A stretch of 64,000 nt of DNA from Balneola sp. Lineage in GTDB: Bacteria > Bacteroidota > Rhodothermia > Balneolales > Balneolaceae. Both the position numbers and the translations under genes were made by a program. The notes below the pieces were generated by a model, which ran no database searches, was not told the origin of the DNA, and saw only the letters and a list, made by a program, of their open reading frames with translations. Below, in pieces: positions 19,386-28,596 of this stretch. Numbering within the stretch: position 1 is the stretch's first letter; every line of letters starts with the position of its first letter. The stretch covers positions 1-64,000 of the forward strand of contig RHLJ01000003.1 in the NCBI GenBank assembly GCA_003712055.1, given 5' to 3'.

Positions 19386-21455
19386 TTGAATCTTTCAACT
19401 TTACCCGGTTTATCAACAAAAAGGCTCGAGGCTTTATCTAAGTCGGGCATTAGGTCCGCCGCTGATTTATTGTATTATTTCCCGTACCGCTATTTAGACC
19501 GGACGAATGTGCAGCCAATCAAGCAACTAAGAGGAGCAAATGAAGAGGTTACCGTTACCGGGAAAATCACTTCTATAGAAGAAGTTGGGTTTGGCAGAAA
19601 GAAGCGACTCGAGATTTCTATTTATGACCGAACAGGAGTTGTTAAAGGGGTTTGGTTCAGAGGGGCTTCTTATTTCAAAAAGGCATTTAAGGAAGGAGAG
19701 GTTGTAGCTTTTTTTGGACAAGCAAAGAGATATGGTAAAACTATCACCATGGCTCATCCCGAAGTTGACAAATTAGCTGAGGAAGGAGACCTGGAGGCTT
19801 TTTCCAAAATTGTTCCCATTTATCCGGGAAATAAAGAACTAAGCAAAGCACGTATTACCAGTGTACTCATTAGAAAATGGATCCAGTCCATGTTAAGCGA
19901 AACTACTTTGAATGAGTTTTTACCGCAAAGTATGCTTAAGGAGATGAACCACCCCCTTCGTAAAGAAGCCTTTCAAATGATCCATTTCCCGAATAGCCAT
20001 TCGGATCATAAAAAAGCCCTTGATCGGTTTAAGTTTGAAGAGCTCTTTCTTTTTGAATTGAGTATGGAGAAAATCCATCACACTATAAAAGAAAGAGAAC
20101 GAGGTCATGTATTGAGCAATCTTGGAAATTATACCTCTACTTATTTTAAAGAGCTACTCCCTTTCGATTTAACAGATGGTCAGAAATCTGCCCTGGCTGA
20201 TATCAAAAAAGATGTACGATCAGGGAGGCAGATGAACAGGCTTATCCAGGGAGATGTAGGCGCCGGTAAAACAATTGTTGCCATTGGGGCATTATTGATG
20301 GCATTGGATAATGGCTATCAGGCAACGTTCATAGCTCCTACTGAAATTTTGGCCGAACAACATTTCCAGACTTTATCAAGCCAGTTAAAAGATTTGGATA
20401 TTAATATTCGATTATTGGTAGGAGGTCAAAAGACCGCATTACGCCGAGATGTACTTACGGATATTGAAAGAGGAAGCTGCCAAATTGTAGTTGGTACCCA
20501 TGCGGTTATCCAGAAAGAAGTAAAGTTTCACAAGCTTGGTTTGGCTGTGATAGATGAGCAACACCGATTTGGAGTAAAGCAACGGGCAGAGCTATTAAAT
20601 AAAGGAGAGCATCCTCATATATTAGTAATGAGTGCCACTCCCATACCGCGATCATTGGCAATGACGGTGTATGCCGATCTGGATATCTCTATTATAAAAG
20701 GACTCCCATCGGGCAGAAAACCAGTTAGGACTGCTATTCGTGGAGAGAAGAAAAGAGAAAATGTCTATTCCTTTGTGAAATCAGAAGTTGATACAGGCGG
20801 ACAGGTATATGTCATCTATCCATTGATTGAAGAATCCGAAGCACTAGATTTAAAAGATGCGACTGCGGGATATGAAAAACTGAAAGCAAGGTTTGCTGAT
20901 TTCAACGTGGGGCTTTTGCATGGGCAAATGAGTTCGGATGAAAAAGATGAGGTCATGAAATCATTTATCGCTAACAAACTTCAGATTTTGGTTTCAACCA
21001 CTGTGATTGAAGTAGGGGTTGATGTACCTAATGCTTCTGTAATGATTATAGAACATGCTGAACGTTTTGGGCTTTCTCAGCTTCATCAATTGAGAGGAAG
21101 GATTGGCCGGGGTGAGCGGCAAAGTTATTGTATACTCATGCCAGATGTGAAAGTGAGCAAAGCAGGTGCCTTCCGACTCAAAACCATGGAAGAAACCAAT
21201 GATGGTTTTAAAATTGCGGAAGCAGACCTAAAGCTTCGAGGTCCGGGTGATTTTCTTGGAACCAAACAAAGTGGCTTACCTGATTTTAAAGTAGCTGATA
21301 TAGTGGGCGATCAATTCATCCTTGCCCAGGCTAAAGAAAAAGCTAGAGATCTTATAGAACAAGATTCCGAACTAACCCACCCTGACCATCAACCTCTCAA
21401 AAAAATATTCGAACCTTATTTTGCTGAAAAGGCTTCTTTTTATGGAATGGGATAA
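19386..21455 (+). CDS. recG: ATP-dependent DNA helicase RecG
   Basis: RecG remodels stalled replication forks and branch-migrates Holliday junctions. The 689 residues begin from a TTG start with the helix-hairpin-like PGLSTKRLEALSKSGI and LLYYFPYRYLDR. A wedge OB domain (about 65-150) follows, then the helicase core with Walker A GDVGAGKT, the DEQH box (VIDEQHRFGVKQR), SATPIPRSLAM, STTVIEVGVDVPNAS and QLRGRIGRG. The C-terminus ends FYGMG. Full length. It is divergent from rpsL across 190 nt; no Shine-Dalgarno is visible before the TTG. Confidence 0.97.
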   Translation: MNLSTLPGLSTKRLEALSKSGIRSAADLLYYFPYRYLDRTNVQPIKQLRGANEEVTVTGKITSIEEVGFGRKKRLEISIYDRTGVVKGVWFRGASYFKKAFKEGEVVAFFGQAKRYGKTITMAHPEVDKLAEEGDLEAFSKIVPIYPGNKELSKARITSVLIRKWIQSMLSETTLNEFLPQSMLKEMNHPLRKEAFQMIHFPNSHSDHKKALDRFKFEELFLFELSMEKIHHTIKERERGHVLSNLGNYTSTYFKELLPFDLTDGQKSALADIKKDVRSGRQMNRLIQGDVGAGKTIVAIGALLMALDNGYQATFIAPTEILAEQHFQTLSSQLKDLDINIRLLVGGQKTALRRDVLTDIERGSCQIVVGTHAVIQKEVKFHKLGLAVIDEQHRFGVKQRAELLNKGEHPHILVMSATPIPRSLAMTVYADLDISIIKGLPSGRKPVRTAIRGEKKRENVYSFVKSEVDTGGQVYVIYPLIEESEALDLKDATAGYEKLKARFADFNVGLLHGQMSSDEKDEVMKSFIANKLQILVSTTVIEVGVDVPNASVMIIEHAERFGLSQLHQLRGRIGRGERQSYCILMPDVKVSKAGAFRLKTMEETNDGFKIAEADLKLRGPGDFLGTKQSGLPDFKVADIVGDQFILAQAKEKARDLIEQDSELTHPDHQPLKKIFEPYFAEKASFYGMG

Positions 21456-21518
21456 AATAATTTGATTTTATAAATACTATTCAACATCGTACAAGTATGT
21501 TTATAAGAATTAATCTCT

Positions 21519-22637
21519 ATGCTGAATTCCTGTAAAATTTTCTTGCTCTTCCTGATCGTCATAATTGCGTGTGATGTTGTAAATGCTCAGAGTAATGTTC
21601 TTCGAGGAAAGATACTCGATTCCGACACGGGAGAATCTTTACCTGGAACACATATTTTTATTAATAAAACTACAATAGGCACCATATCGGATAAGGATGG
21701 CAACTATGCACTACCAGGAATCCCAAATGGGGAACAAACAATCGTCTTCTCTTTTATAGGGTTTAAAGAACATGCAGTTAAAATTGAATTCCCTGTAGAT
21801 GAAAACCAGACCTTTAATGTGAGCCTTAAACCAAAAGATTTTGAGCTGGGTCAAATTCAGGTTCGCGCGAGCAATAAGGAATGGAAACGAAATCTGGAAC
21901 TTTTTAAGAAGCACTTCTTTGGATACACTAATAACTCATCCAAGATGGAGATTCTCAATCCTGAAGTATTAGATTTCGAAAACTCCGGTTCTGAATTGAT
22001 AGCGAACGGCGAAGCACCTTTAAAAATACTTAACAAGGCTCTTGGATATGAAATCACATACTACCTGAATGAGAGTGTTTCTTCTAATGATAGTTTTAAT
22101 GCCAGTTTTTATGTGAAGTTCGAAGAAATGAAAGCCGATTCAGAACAAGAACATCAAGCATGGCTAAGGGAAAGAAAAAGGAGTTATGAAGGCTCTTTTG
22201 TTCACTTCTTAAATGCTTTAGACAATAATTCTTATGAAGAAGAGGGGTTTGAGATTTTTGCTGCAAAGAAAGAAAGTTTGAATAATTTTGAAGGGCATCA
22301 TGATTACAGTGATAAAGCCTTTACTAAAGAAATCATAAAACAAGAATTCAGTACGTTTCCAAAAAACAGCAAATGGATCGAGCTTTTCGTACCAAAAAAA
22401 TATGACTATATAAAGGTGGTATATATAAACGAAGAGATAGGGTATTTACTAAAAAGTAAGATTCGCATGAGCGGTAACTATGACCAGATATCCTGGATTG
22501 AAATACCCAACCAAACCGCCGTGGTTAATAAGTTTATTGGTAGCTATTCTGAGCCCGGGAAATATACCTTACATGGATTCTGGGGTTGGACACATCGAAT
22601 TCCTGAGCTACTCCCCGACAACTACAATATCAGATAA
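21519..22637 (+). CDS. secreted protein with carboxypeptidase-regulatory-like domain
   Basis: A 372-residue exported protein with a signal peptide (about 1-24, hydrophobic then VVNAQ). Residues about 27-110 form a carboxypeptidase-regulatory-like/CNA-B-type beta sandwich: GKILDSDTGESLPGTHIFIN, GTISDKDGNYALPGIPNGEQ, VFSFIGFKEHAVKIEF. Such domains precede TonB receptors, but this protein is far too short and lacks a plug and barrel. The remainder (about 115-372) is a mixed alpha/beta region I do not recognise. It probably acts in the periplasm or on the surface. Downstream of recG by 63 nt; a bidirectional terminator follows. Confidence 0.75.
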   Translation: MLNSCKIFLLFLIVIIACDVVNAQSNVLRGKILDSDTGESLPGTHIFINKTTIGTISDKDGNYALPGIPNGEQTIVFSFIGFKEHAVKIEFPVDENQTFNVSLKPKDFELGQIQVRASNKEWKRNLELFKKHFFGYTNNSSKMEILNPEVLDFENSGSELIANGEAPLKILNKALGYEITYYLNESVSSNDSFNASFYVKFEEMKADSEQEHQAWLRERKRSYEGSFVHFLNALDNNSYEEEGFEIFAAKKESLNNFEGHHDYSDKAFTKEIIKQEFSTFPKNSKWIELFVPKKYDYIKVVYINEEIGYLLKSKIRMSGNYDQISWIEIPNQTAVVNKFIGSYSEPGKYTLHGFWGWTHRIPELLPDNYNIR

Positions 22638-22666
22638 AAAACACCTGCTTTCAAACAGGTGTTTTT
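22636..22666. terminator. bidirectional terminator between convergent genes
   Basis: The stem AAAACACCTG (22638-22647) pairs with CAGGTGTTTT (22656-22665) around an 8-nt loop, flanked by A-rich and T-rich ends. It can therefore stop the plus-strand gene ending at 22637 and the minus-strand gene ending at 22687. Confidence 0.85.
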
Positions 22667-22686
22667 GTCTTCTTTTGGGTTAGAAA

Positions 22687-23805
22687 TCACAGGCCTATGC
22701 TTATGCCTGTCTCTATATATGAGCTGAAATATCCTCGGAACGAACTGCTACTCATAGTGGCTCTATTCGACAATCTCCTTATTAAAGAAGCCTTTGCGAT
22801 ATAGTTGAATCGATCCATAATAGGCACAGTTACTGTAGTGGAGCTACGTATGAATTTATAATTCAGAAATTCCTCATCAGCTACTGTAAGTGTGGTAAAA
22901 TCTCTGAGGGTCCCCGAGAAATTTTGAATCACCCTGGCTTTTCCTAGGTCAAAAGAGAGTTTAGTTCCGGCAACAACTTGTGAATAGTTGAGACGCTCGC
23001 TCGGTGAATCATTGAATACTTTATAGGAAACAGGAAATTCGATTTTGAAAGATTTACTCTTCGATTGAAAGCTAAGGTTACTTCCAACTGTGTACGACTC
23101 AAATGACCTCTTCTTTATTTCTTCAGGACTGGTTTGAGTGGCAAATTCTAATTCAGTTTGATTTCTTGAATTCCATTCGGCAAACAATTCGATCTCACTC
23201 GTCACCCTCCCCTTCCATCTTTTCGAATACAAGGCCTGGACTTCAAATCCATGATAATGTGTTTTATCATTATCAGTTGCATCGTATGACTTGTATCGAT
23301 AACTGGCCTCAAATCTTAGCCATCTTTGTTTTTTGAGATAGAAGTCAAAATGTAATGGAGCTAATACCTGAGAATAGGAAAAGCGACTCCTGAAAATGAG
23401 GTCACTTTGATCAATTGGTGCCTGTGTTTTTCTTGAGAAACTGGGAGAAAACTCAAAATACTTCCTGGATGCATACTTGGTTCTGAATGATGCATAAACA
23501 CGATAAAATTCTTTCTGAGCACTATTCTGCTGGTGGTACACATTAGCTCTTAGGTCTCCACTCAGCTTTAACCTTGTACTCCCCCATCGCTTGAGAAAAT
23601 CTGTATTCGCGAACAATTCATTGTAGTTTGAATTGCTCCATAAATCACTTCTCCCCAGAGTGTCTTCTGATTGTATGAGTGTTTCCGGGTTTCTGAAAAT
23701 ATTCCACTCGTAGCCTTGATAAACTCCTGTTTTAACCCGGAGTTGAGCGGAAGCAAATTCCTGGAAGAAAAGTATGGCAAGTATGCAGGTGATTGTTCGT
23801 TTCAT
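22687..23805 (-). CDS. putative outer-membrane beta-barrel protein
   Basis: A 372-residue exported protein of unknown function. Signal peptide about 1-20 (ILAILFFQEFASAQ). The rest consists of alternating short strands rich in aromatic residues with polar turns (for example FEASYRYKSYDATDND, TSEIELFAEWNS, IEFPVSYKVFNDSPSERLNY), a pattern typical of outer-membrane beta barrels. No catalytic motif or named family is recognisable. It is convergent with the preceding secreted protein and separated from the next minus-strand gene by a terminator. Confidence 0.6.
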   Translation of the reverse strand: MKRTITCILAILFFQEFASAQLRVKTGVYQGYEWNIFRNPETLIQSEDTLGRSDLWSNSNYNELFANTDFLKRWGSTRLKLSGDLRANVYHQQNSAQKEFYRVYASFRTKYASRKYFEFSPSFSRKTQAPIDQSDLIFRSRFSYSQVLAPLHFDFYLKKQRWLRFEASYRYKSYDATDNDKTHYHGFEVQALYSKRWKGRVTSEIELFAEWNSRNQTELEFATQTSPEEIKKRSFESYTVGSNLSFQSKSKSFKIEFPVSYKVFNDSPSERLNYSQVVAGTKLSFDLGKARVIQNFSGTLRDFTTLTVADEEFLNYKFIRSSTTVTVPIMDRFNYIAKASLIRRLSNRATMSSSSFRGYFSSYIETGISIGL

Positions 23806-23872
23806 TGTTAGATGTTGGTCTTGTTTATCTATAAAACAGTCGACTGCACGATTACCCTACCACCTATAAAAA

Positions 23873-23901
23873 AAAGAGGAGCACAACCAGCACTCCTCTT
23901 T
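23873..23901 (-). terminator. rho-independent terminator, minus strand
   Basis: A 9-bp perfect stem AAAGAGGAG/CTCCTCTTT (23873-23881 with 23893-23901) with an 11-nt loop is followed on the minus strand by a run of eight T. It would end the transcript of the 24094-25218 gene after a ~190-nt 3' region. Confidence 0.85.
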
Positions 23902-23991
23902 CCTGCATACTACTTCTTAGTGATAGTTAAGAAGTATGGTCCACCTGAGAAAAAAAGGTTAATTCAGTATGTAATTTTCATTTGAGAGGAG
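23902..23991. other. non-coding 3' region with a small palindrome
   Basis: Between a possible 30-codon reading frame and the terminator lies a further hairpin, TACTTCTTA/TAAGAAGTA around GTGATAGT (about 23910-23935). It lacks a T-tract and may be a processing or stability element. Nothing else is apparent. Confidence 0.35.
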
Positions 23992-24084
23992 TCATCTCAT
24001 TGAGACCGCCGCCTTCCGAAGTATGCGTACGTAGGACAAGCTTAGTTCCTCGCCGATGAGTTTCTTTTTTTGAGTACCGTTCAT
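23992..24084 (-). CDS. possible 30-residue peptide
   Basis: An ATG lies 9 nt after the stop of the 24094-25218 gene on the same strand and opens 30 codons: MNGTQKKKLIGEELSLSYVR followed by ILRKAAVSMR, then TGA. It ends before the transcript terminator. There is no Shine-Dalgarno beyond a GAG, and the stretch is richer in GC (CGG AAG GCG GCG) than its neighbours. It could equally be untranslated RNA or a repeat fragment. No family is recognised. Confidence 0.25.
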   Translation of the reverse strand: MNGTQKKKLIGEELSLSYVRILRKAAVSMR

Positions 24085-24093
24085 CTCAAATAC

Positions 24094-25218
24094 TCATTGC
24101 TGCAATTCTCCAAGGCTTTGGAGTCGATAAGCATTTAATGTCTTCGGAATATTCGATTGCCACATTCCCAAATCCTGTACTTGCGGGCGCTGGTAGGTTC
24201 CCTGCCAATCCAGCAGTAGTACTCCTATTATATTTCGATGCTCCCCAAGGGCGAAATCTGTTTTACCAGACGGAGATGGAATCATCCGTTTCTCGCGATT
24301 AATTTTGTTACTTATGTGGCGGCGAATCACATCAATCTCCGGATAATCATTACCTATAAGTAATAAGGATATACCTACTTCAATGACCACATCCTCTTTT
24401 GCTCTTTCTAAAATGGAAAGGGTATTTCTCCTGAAGTAATCTGTAATCTCGGGAAAATCTTCATAGGCCACATCTACTTGATAATATCCTGAAGCTGCTA
24501 TAACTATATGAGTCAACGTGTAGAGCTTGTTTTCGAATTGCTGCTTGCTGAGCCTTCCATCCATTTCCTCAGGATAGACCCGATTCACCGCTTCTTGAAA
24601 AATCTGTGTGTAATCTGCTATACCGAGTTGCTTTAGCCAATAAACCTGGTTTGCAAGTTGTGCTCCCCATGCTTTTATCATTCGATAGTTGGTAAACACC
24701 CTCTTAAAATCATAGGATTTCAAGGCTTCTATGAATTCATCATGGTGTTCATGCCTTAATCCAATCTCATCAAGTCTAGCTACATGGCGCAATAGCTTGG
24801 TAGCATAAAATCGATATTCCGGGAAATCGCTTAGTGTTTGACTTCGAAGCCTTTTCCTTGTAGTAGAAGTGCTGTAATATTTTCGATTACTTTCTTCACT
24901 GTATTTTTTGATGGTCTCTGCATCCAGCCCCCTTTTATAAATGGTATTTAAACTTTGATTTGCCAATTCTATCCCCTCCAGGAAAAGAGGAATGTATTTT
25001 TCGTCCCCATAGTGGCGGTAAAATCTGAGTCCCATATGCCCGGTTTTGAAACGGGATAATTTGTCAGCATTCCTTTCGTAATTGTCCCTGATGATGGCTG
25101 CGTCTTCTGCAAAGTTATATTCAACAGATACCTCCTCATGCTGGAAAGCAAAGCTCTGTTCCTGACTAAGGCTCAATACTAATAAGGTTATCAGGCCGAT
25201 ATATTTTGTTATGTTCAT
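24094..25218 (-). CDS. exported helical protein, possibly DUF3541-like
   Basis: A 374-residue protein with a signal peptide (about 1-24, LITLLVLSLSQEQSFAFQ). The mature part is predominantly alpha-helical with many Tyr, Arg, His and Glu residues. It contains conserved-looking segments HMGLRFYRHYGD, LNTIYKRGLDAETIKKYSEE, IKAWGAQLANQVYWLKQLG and SGKTDFALGEHRNIIGVLLL. The overall impression is of the DUF3541 group of exported proteins, but this is from memory and unverified. No enzymatic motif is seen. It has its own terminator, and an 11-nt tandem repeat of the TCTACA type lies about 100 nt upstream of its start. Confidence 0.6.
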   Translation of the reverse strand: MNITKYIGLITLLVLSLSQEQSFAFQHEEVSVEYNFAEDAAIIRDNYERNADKLSRFKTGHMGLRFYRHYGDEKYIPLFLEGIELANQSLNTIYKRGLDAETIKKYSEESNRKYYSTSTTRKRLRSQTLSDFPEYRFYATKLLRHVARLDEIGLRHEHHDEFIEALKSYDFKRVFTNYRMIKAWGAQLANQVYWLKQLGIADYTQIFQEAVNRVYPEEMDGRLSKQQFENKLYTLTHIVIAASGYYQVDVAYEDFPEITDYFRRNTLSILERAKEDVVIEVGISLLLIGNDYPEIDVIRRHISNKINREKRMIPSPSGKTDFALGEHRNIIGVLLLDWQGTYQRPQVQDLGMWQSNIPKTLNAYRLQSLGELQQ

Positions 25219-25317
25219 AGCGTGAATTTTTTTGGTGTTTAACTCAAAAACATCTCACAAGAGGTTTTCCCTACCCCTCTTTTCTAATACTGATTTCTAC
25301 TTTGCTTTAAAAATTGG

Positions 25318-25339
25318 TCTACAAAAACTATACAAATAC
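25318..25339. promoter_or_regulatory. tandem TCTACA-type repeat (copy 1)
   Basis: Two 11-nt units, TCTACAAAAAC and TATACAAATAC, sit head to tail between the divergent genes at 25218 and 25396. The same arrangement occurs at 30278-30299 and 32211-32232. The one-helical-turn spacing suggests a site for a regulator binding one DNA face; the binder is unknown. Confidence 0.4.
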
Positions 25340-25395
25340 TGGATTTGTGCTCCTGAACACTTATTATTGGAACGGGTATCAATTAGGAGTATTAA

Positions 25396-25668
25396 GTGAC
25401 CAAACAAAAGAAGGATAACAACGATCCAGAAGAATTTTATTCTAAAAGGAATTGTGATTTCTGTAATTCGCAAGAAGGGGAAATGCGAAAAGTGGGTCAG
25501 TATATCGTTGAGCTAAATGAGATTGAACACGATGGAGAAACAAAGCTTGCGTGTCAGGGTTGTAAAAGAAAGATCAAGAGCATGAGTGCCTTTCAAGATA
25601 AATACAACAACGGGAAAAGGTTTTCATTCTTAAGGAAACTATTCTTTTCTGGTTTTCAACAAAAATAA
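25396..25668 (+). CDS. small double-CxxC (zinc-ribbon-like) protein
   Basis: A 90-residue protein starting at GTG with a good Shine-Dalgarno (aggag at 25385-25389). Two CxxC pairs, CDFC (about 20-23) and CQGC (about 53-56), are 30 residues apart and could bind one zinc ion. The C-terminus is basic and aromatic (KRFSFLRKLFFSGFQQK). It aligns along its length with the protein at 32411-32674 (GQYIVELNEIEHDGETKLAC against GDFLVKLQTVVIDNEEQLVC). Function is unknown; DNA, RNA or protein binding are all possible. Confidence 0.75.
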   Translation: MTKQKKDNNDPEEFYSKRNCDFCNSQEGEMRKVGQYIVELNEIEHDGETKLACQGCKRKIKSMSAFQDKYNNGKRFSFLRKLFFSGFQQK

Positions 25669-25766
25669 ATACACTCCTCTCTCATTTCACTCGTTTAATA
25701 AGCCCTCTCTCTTTTGAGTTCTTAATCAACAGAGACTATCTTCTACAATAAGATAATTTTTTCGCC

Positions 25767-28595
25767 TTGACTCAATTTCTAAAACTCTTAGCTACCCTCC
25801 TTTGTGTTTTAATTTTCCCCTGGTTCAATTCTTATTCACAAATTCAGTTTGGAGGGCATCCACCATCTCTAAGCTGGAATCAAATAAATACACAAACTGT
25901 AAAAATTATCTACCCGGATGGTGAATACGAAAAGGCAAATCGAATAGCTAATCTTATAAACTATATACATGCCCATCAGCTTCATACTGTTGGCTCAAAC
26001 TCAAAAAAAATTGATATAGTACTTCAGGCTAATCAAGTTATTAGCAACGGTTACGTTTCCCTTTCTCCATTTCGTAGTGAGTTTTTTGCGACTCCTTTTC
26101 AAAATAATCAGGTATTAGGCTCAGTAGATTGGTTAGATGGTTTAGCCATACATGAATATAGGCATGCGCTTCAGTTTTCTAACTCGAATAGATGGGTAAC
26201 TAAGTTTTTTCATATCACACAAGGTCAGGGTGGATGGGCTGGCTCTATGTTCCTTGCTATTCCCGACTGGTACTTCGAAGGAGATGCAGTAAGCTCGGAA
26301 ACTGTTCTCAGCAGTGGCGGAAGAGGCAGGAATGCTTCCTTTTTCAAAGAACAAAGAGCATTACTCCTAAATGATATCGATTACTCCTATATGAAGGCAC
26401 GCAATGGTTCCTATAAAGACCTGGTTCCAAGTCATTATCCACTCGGGTTTGCGATAATAAACTATGGGAGAAATCAATTTGGACCAGATGTTTGGAAAAA
26501 AGTTCTTAAAGATGCCGGATCATACAGAACTATTATTTACCCTTTTTCTGGAGCTATGAAAATCCATACAGGAATGCGCGCTCCTGGTATGTACAAAGCC
26601 TCATACTCAGAATTAAAAGAACAGTGGAATAAAGAATTAAATGAGCTTCAATTAACTAATCACCAAAGTCTAACACCAAAACAGAAAATATTTACTAATA
26701 ACAGCTTCCCTCAATATATAGATGAAAGCAGTATTGTATACTTGAGTGCCAGCTACAAAAAAACAGGGGCAATCTATCAGCTAACTAATGGGCAAACGAA
26801 AAAAATTACAGATGTTGGCTCTTCAGTATCTCCTTTTCTGTCCTCTACTAATTCGATTCTCTCCTGGTCAGAATATGAACGTGATCCAAGATGGGGACTT
26901 AGGAATTTCACTAAGATTATTACCTACGATTTAAATACTAGAGAGAAACGAGTTATTGCCCGAAAAACGAAATTTTTCTCTCCAGAAGCTTCTCCTGACG
27001 GCTCAAAAATTGTCGCTGCTAGATATACAGAAGAGCTGGAATCCAATATTGTAATTCTAAATATAAATGATGGTTCCATTGAACAAGTGCTTCCGAATCC
27101 GGAGGATCATACCATTTCTTATCCATCCTGGTCTTTTGATAATGGCGCCATTATTTACCTTGGAAAAAAGAATAGTCAACTAGCTATTTTTAAATTCAAC
27201 CTTTCGAATGATCAGATTTCTCAACTTTCTCCCTGGACAACACATACCATCGGAAAAATTGCAGTAGGGAAGGATAGAGTGGTTTACTCAGCCTCTTATA
27301 CAGGTATTGATAATATTTTTTCCATTGATCTGGATGGGTCACAAACCATTACTCAGCTTACTTCGTCAAGAATTGGCGCTTACCAGCCAGATATTTCTCC
27401 GGAAGGTACACGGATTGTGTTCAGTGAATTTACCGAGATGGGATCCGTACTCAGTTCTCTGGAAATAGAAAAATCTATGCAAAAAATTATTGCTCCTATC
27501 GCACCATCTCATATGGAACGATTTAATATTAATCTTGCAGAATATGAAGAAGATATTCTTGATAAAATCCCTGATACCAAGTTTGAAGCCAAGCCATATA
27601 AGGGGTTTCTTAAAGGAACAAAACTGCATGACTGGGGAATATCAGGAGGTACCAGTGAAGTATATGCACGGATAGGATTTACTAACATTCTAAATGATTT
27701 TAATGCAAATCTAATCAGTGGTTTTAACCAAAACGAGGATGCTTTTAGATATGGTGTCTCTGCGCAATATGCCAGGTATTTCCCTGTAATTAACGCTTCC
27801 GCTTTTAACACTGACCGAAATACAGTAGTCCTCTCTAAAAGTGATTCAACTTATTTTTTGGATAGTTTCACTCAAAATAAAGTGAGCACAGGGATTTCAA
27901 TTCCTTTGGTCTGGGAGCGAGGAAATTATTCGACTGGATTAACAATAACAGGGAACCTTGCCGCTTATCATCTAGGAAGTCGTTTTTCTTTAGAAAACTC
28001 ATCTGAGCAACTTACTTCATTAGAGCTAAATCTTGTTTCCTACAATATCAGAAGGAGAGCATACCAAAATGTTCAACCCCGCTTAGGGCCGTATTTATTG
28101 ATGTATTATTCGAAGTCACTTTCTGATATAGAAGCGGAGCGCTTTAACGCTCAAATGGGTCTTTATATACCTGGAATCGGTTTGAATCATGGAATCCTAA
28201 TTGAGGGAGAATATCAAAAAGAAGACCTAAGTAATACCTACCAATACTCCGATGTATTTAATTTTGCTCGTGGGTATGCATACCCCTACAATGATGAAGT
28301 ATTTCGCTTTTCAATAAACTATCAACTCCCTTTGTTATATCCCGACTGGGGGTTTTTCAATTTTACCTATTTCAAGAGAGTGAGATTAAACATGTTTTAT
28401 GATATAGCGAAACACAATTTATTTTTAACAGACTTCGAAGAACGCAGTAGATCTTTCGGTGGGGAACTAATTTTGGATAATGTCATGCTCAATGTTTTGC
28501 CCATAAGTTTTGTGCTAAGACAAAGCTATCTACTCGATTCAACATCAGGGGATTCCAATACCAATTTCGATTTCTTTATAAGGATTGCACTCTAA
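25767..28595 (+). CDS. HEXXH metallopeptidase with beta-propeller and outer-membrane barrel
   Basis: A 942-residue exported protein translated from a TTG start, signal peptide about 1-25. Residues about 120-175 hold a gluzincin-type zinc site: HEYRH (His129, Glu130, His133) and a downstream EGDAV glutamate (Glu171, in PDWYFEGDAVSSE). About 310-590 is a TolB/WD40-like propeller with repeated S-x-DG blades (SPEASPDGSKIVAARY, SPEGTRIVFSEF). About 620-942 looks like an outer-membrane beta barrel of the surface-antigen type, ending FFIRIAL. The family is seen in Bacteroidota but substrates are generally unknown. It ends 1 nt before the convergent TPR regulator. Confidence 0.8.
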   Translation: MTQFLKLLATLLCVLIFPWFNSYSQIQFGGHPPSLSWNQINTQTVKIIYPDGEYEKANRIANLINYIHAHQLHTVGSNSKKIDIVLQANQVISNGYVSLSPFRSEFFATPFQNNQVLGSVDWLDGLAIHEYRHALQFSNSNRWVTKFFHITQGQGGWAGSMFLAIPDWYFEGDAVSSETVLSSGGRGRNASFFKEQRALLLNDIDYSYMKARNGSYKDLVPSHYPLGFAIINYGRNQFGPDVWKKVLKDAGSYRTIIYPFSGAMKIHTGMRAPGMYKASYSELKEQWNKELNELQLTNHQSLTPKQKIFTNNSFPQYIDESSIVYLSASYKKTGAIYQLTNGQTKKITDVGSSVSPFLSSTNSILSWSEYERDPRWGLRNFTKIITYDLNTREKRVIARKTKFFSPEASPDGSKIVAARYTEELESNIVILNINDGSIEQVLPNPEDHTISYPSWSFDNGAIIYLGKKNSQLAIFKFNLSNDQISQLSPWTTHTIGKIAVGKDRVVYSASYTGIDNIFSIDLDGSQTITQLTSSRIGAYQPDISPEGTRIVFSEFTEMGSVLSSLEIEKSMQKIIAPIAPSHMERFNINLAEYEEDILDKIPDTKFEAKPYKGFLKGTKLHDWGISGGTSEVYARIGFTNILNDFNANLISGFNQNEDAFRYGVSAQYARYFPVINASAFNTDRNTVVLSKSDSTYFLDSFTQNKVSTGISIPLVWERGNYSTGLTITGNLAAYHLGSRFSLENSSEQLTSLELNLVSYNIRRRAYQNVQPRLGPYLLMYYSKSLSDIEAERFNAQMGLYIPGIGLNHGILIEGEYQKEDLSNTYQYSDVFNFARGYAYPYNDEVFRFSINYQLPLLYPDWGFFNFTYFKRVRLNMFYDIAKHNLFLTDFEERSRSFGGELILDNVMLNVLPISFVLRQSYLLDSTSGDSNTNFDFFIRIAL

Positions 28596-28596
28596 C

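Noticed and set aside
21519-22637. Truncated TonB-dependent receptor
   Set aside because: The N-terminal domain matches that of receptors, but there is no plug, no barrel and no frameshifted continuation; the gene has its own terminator.
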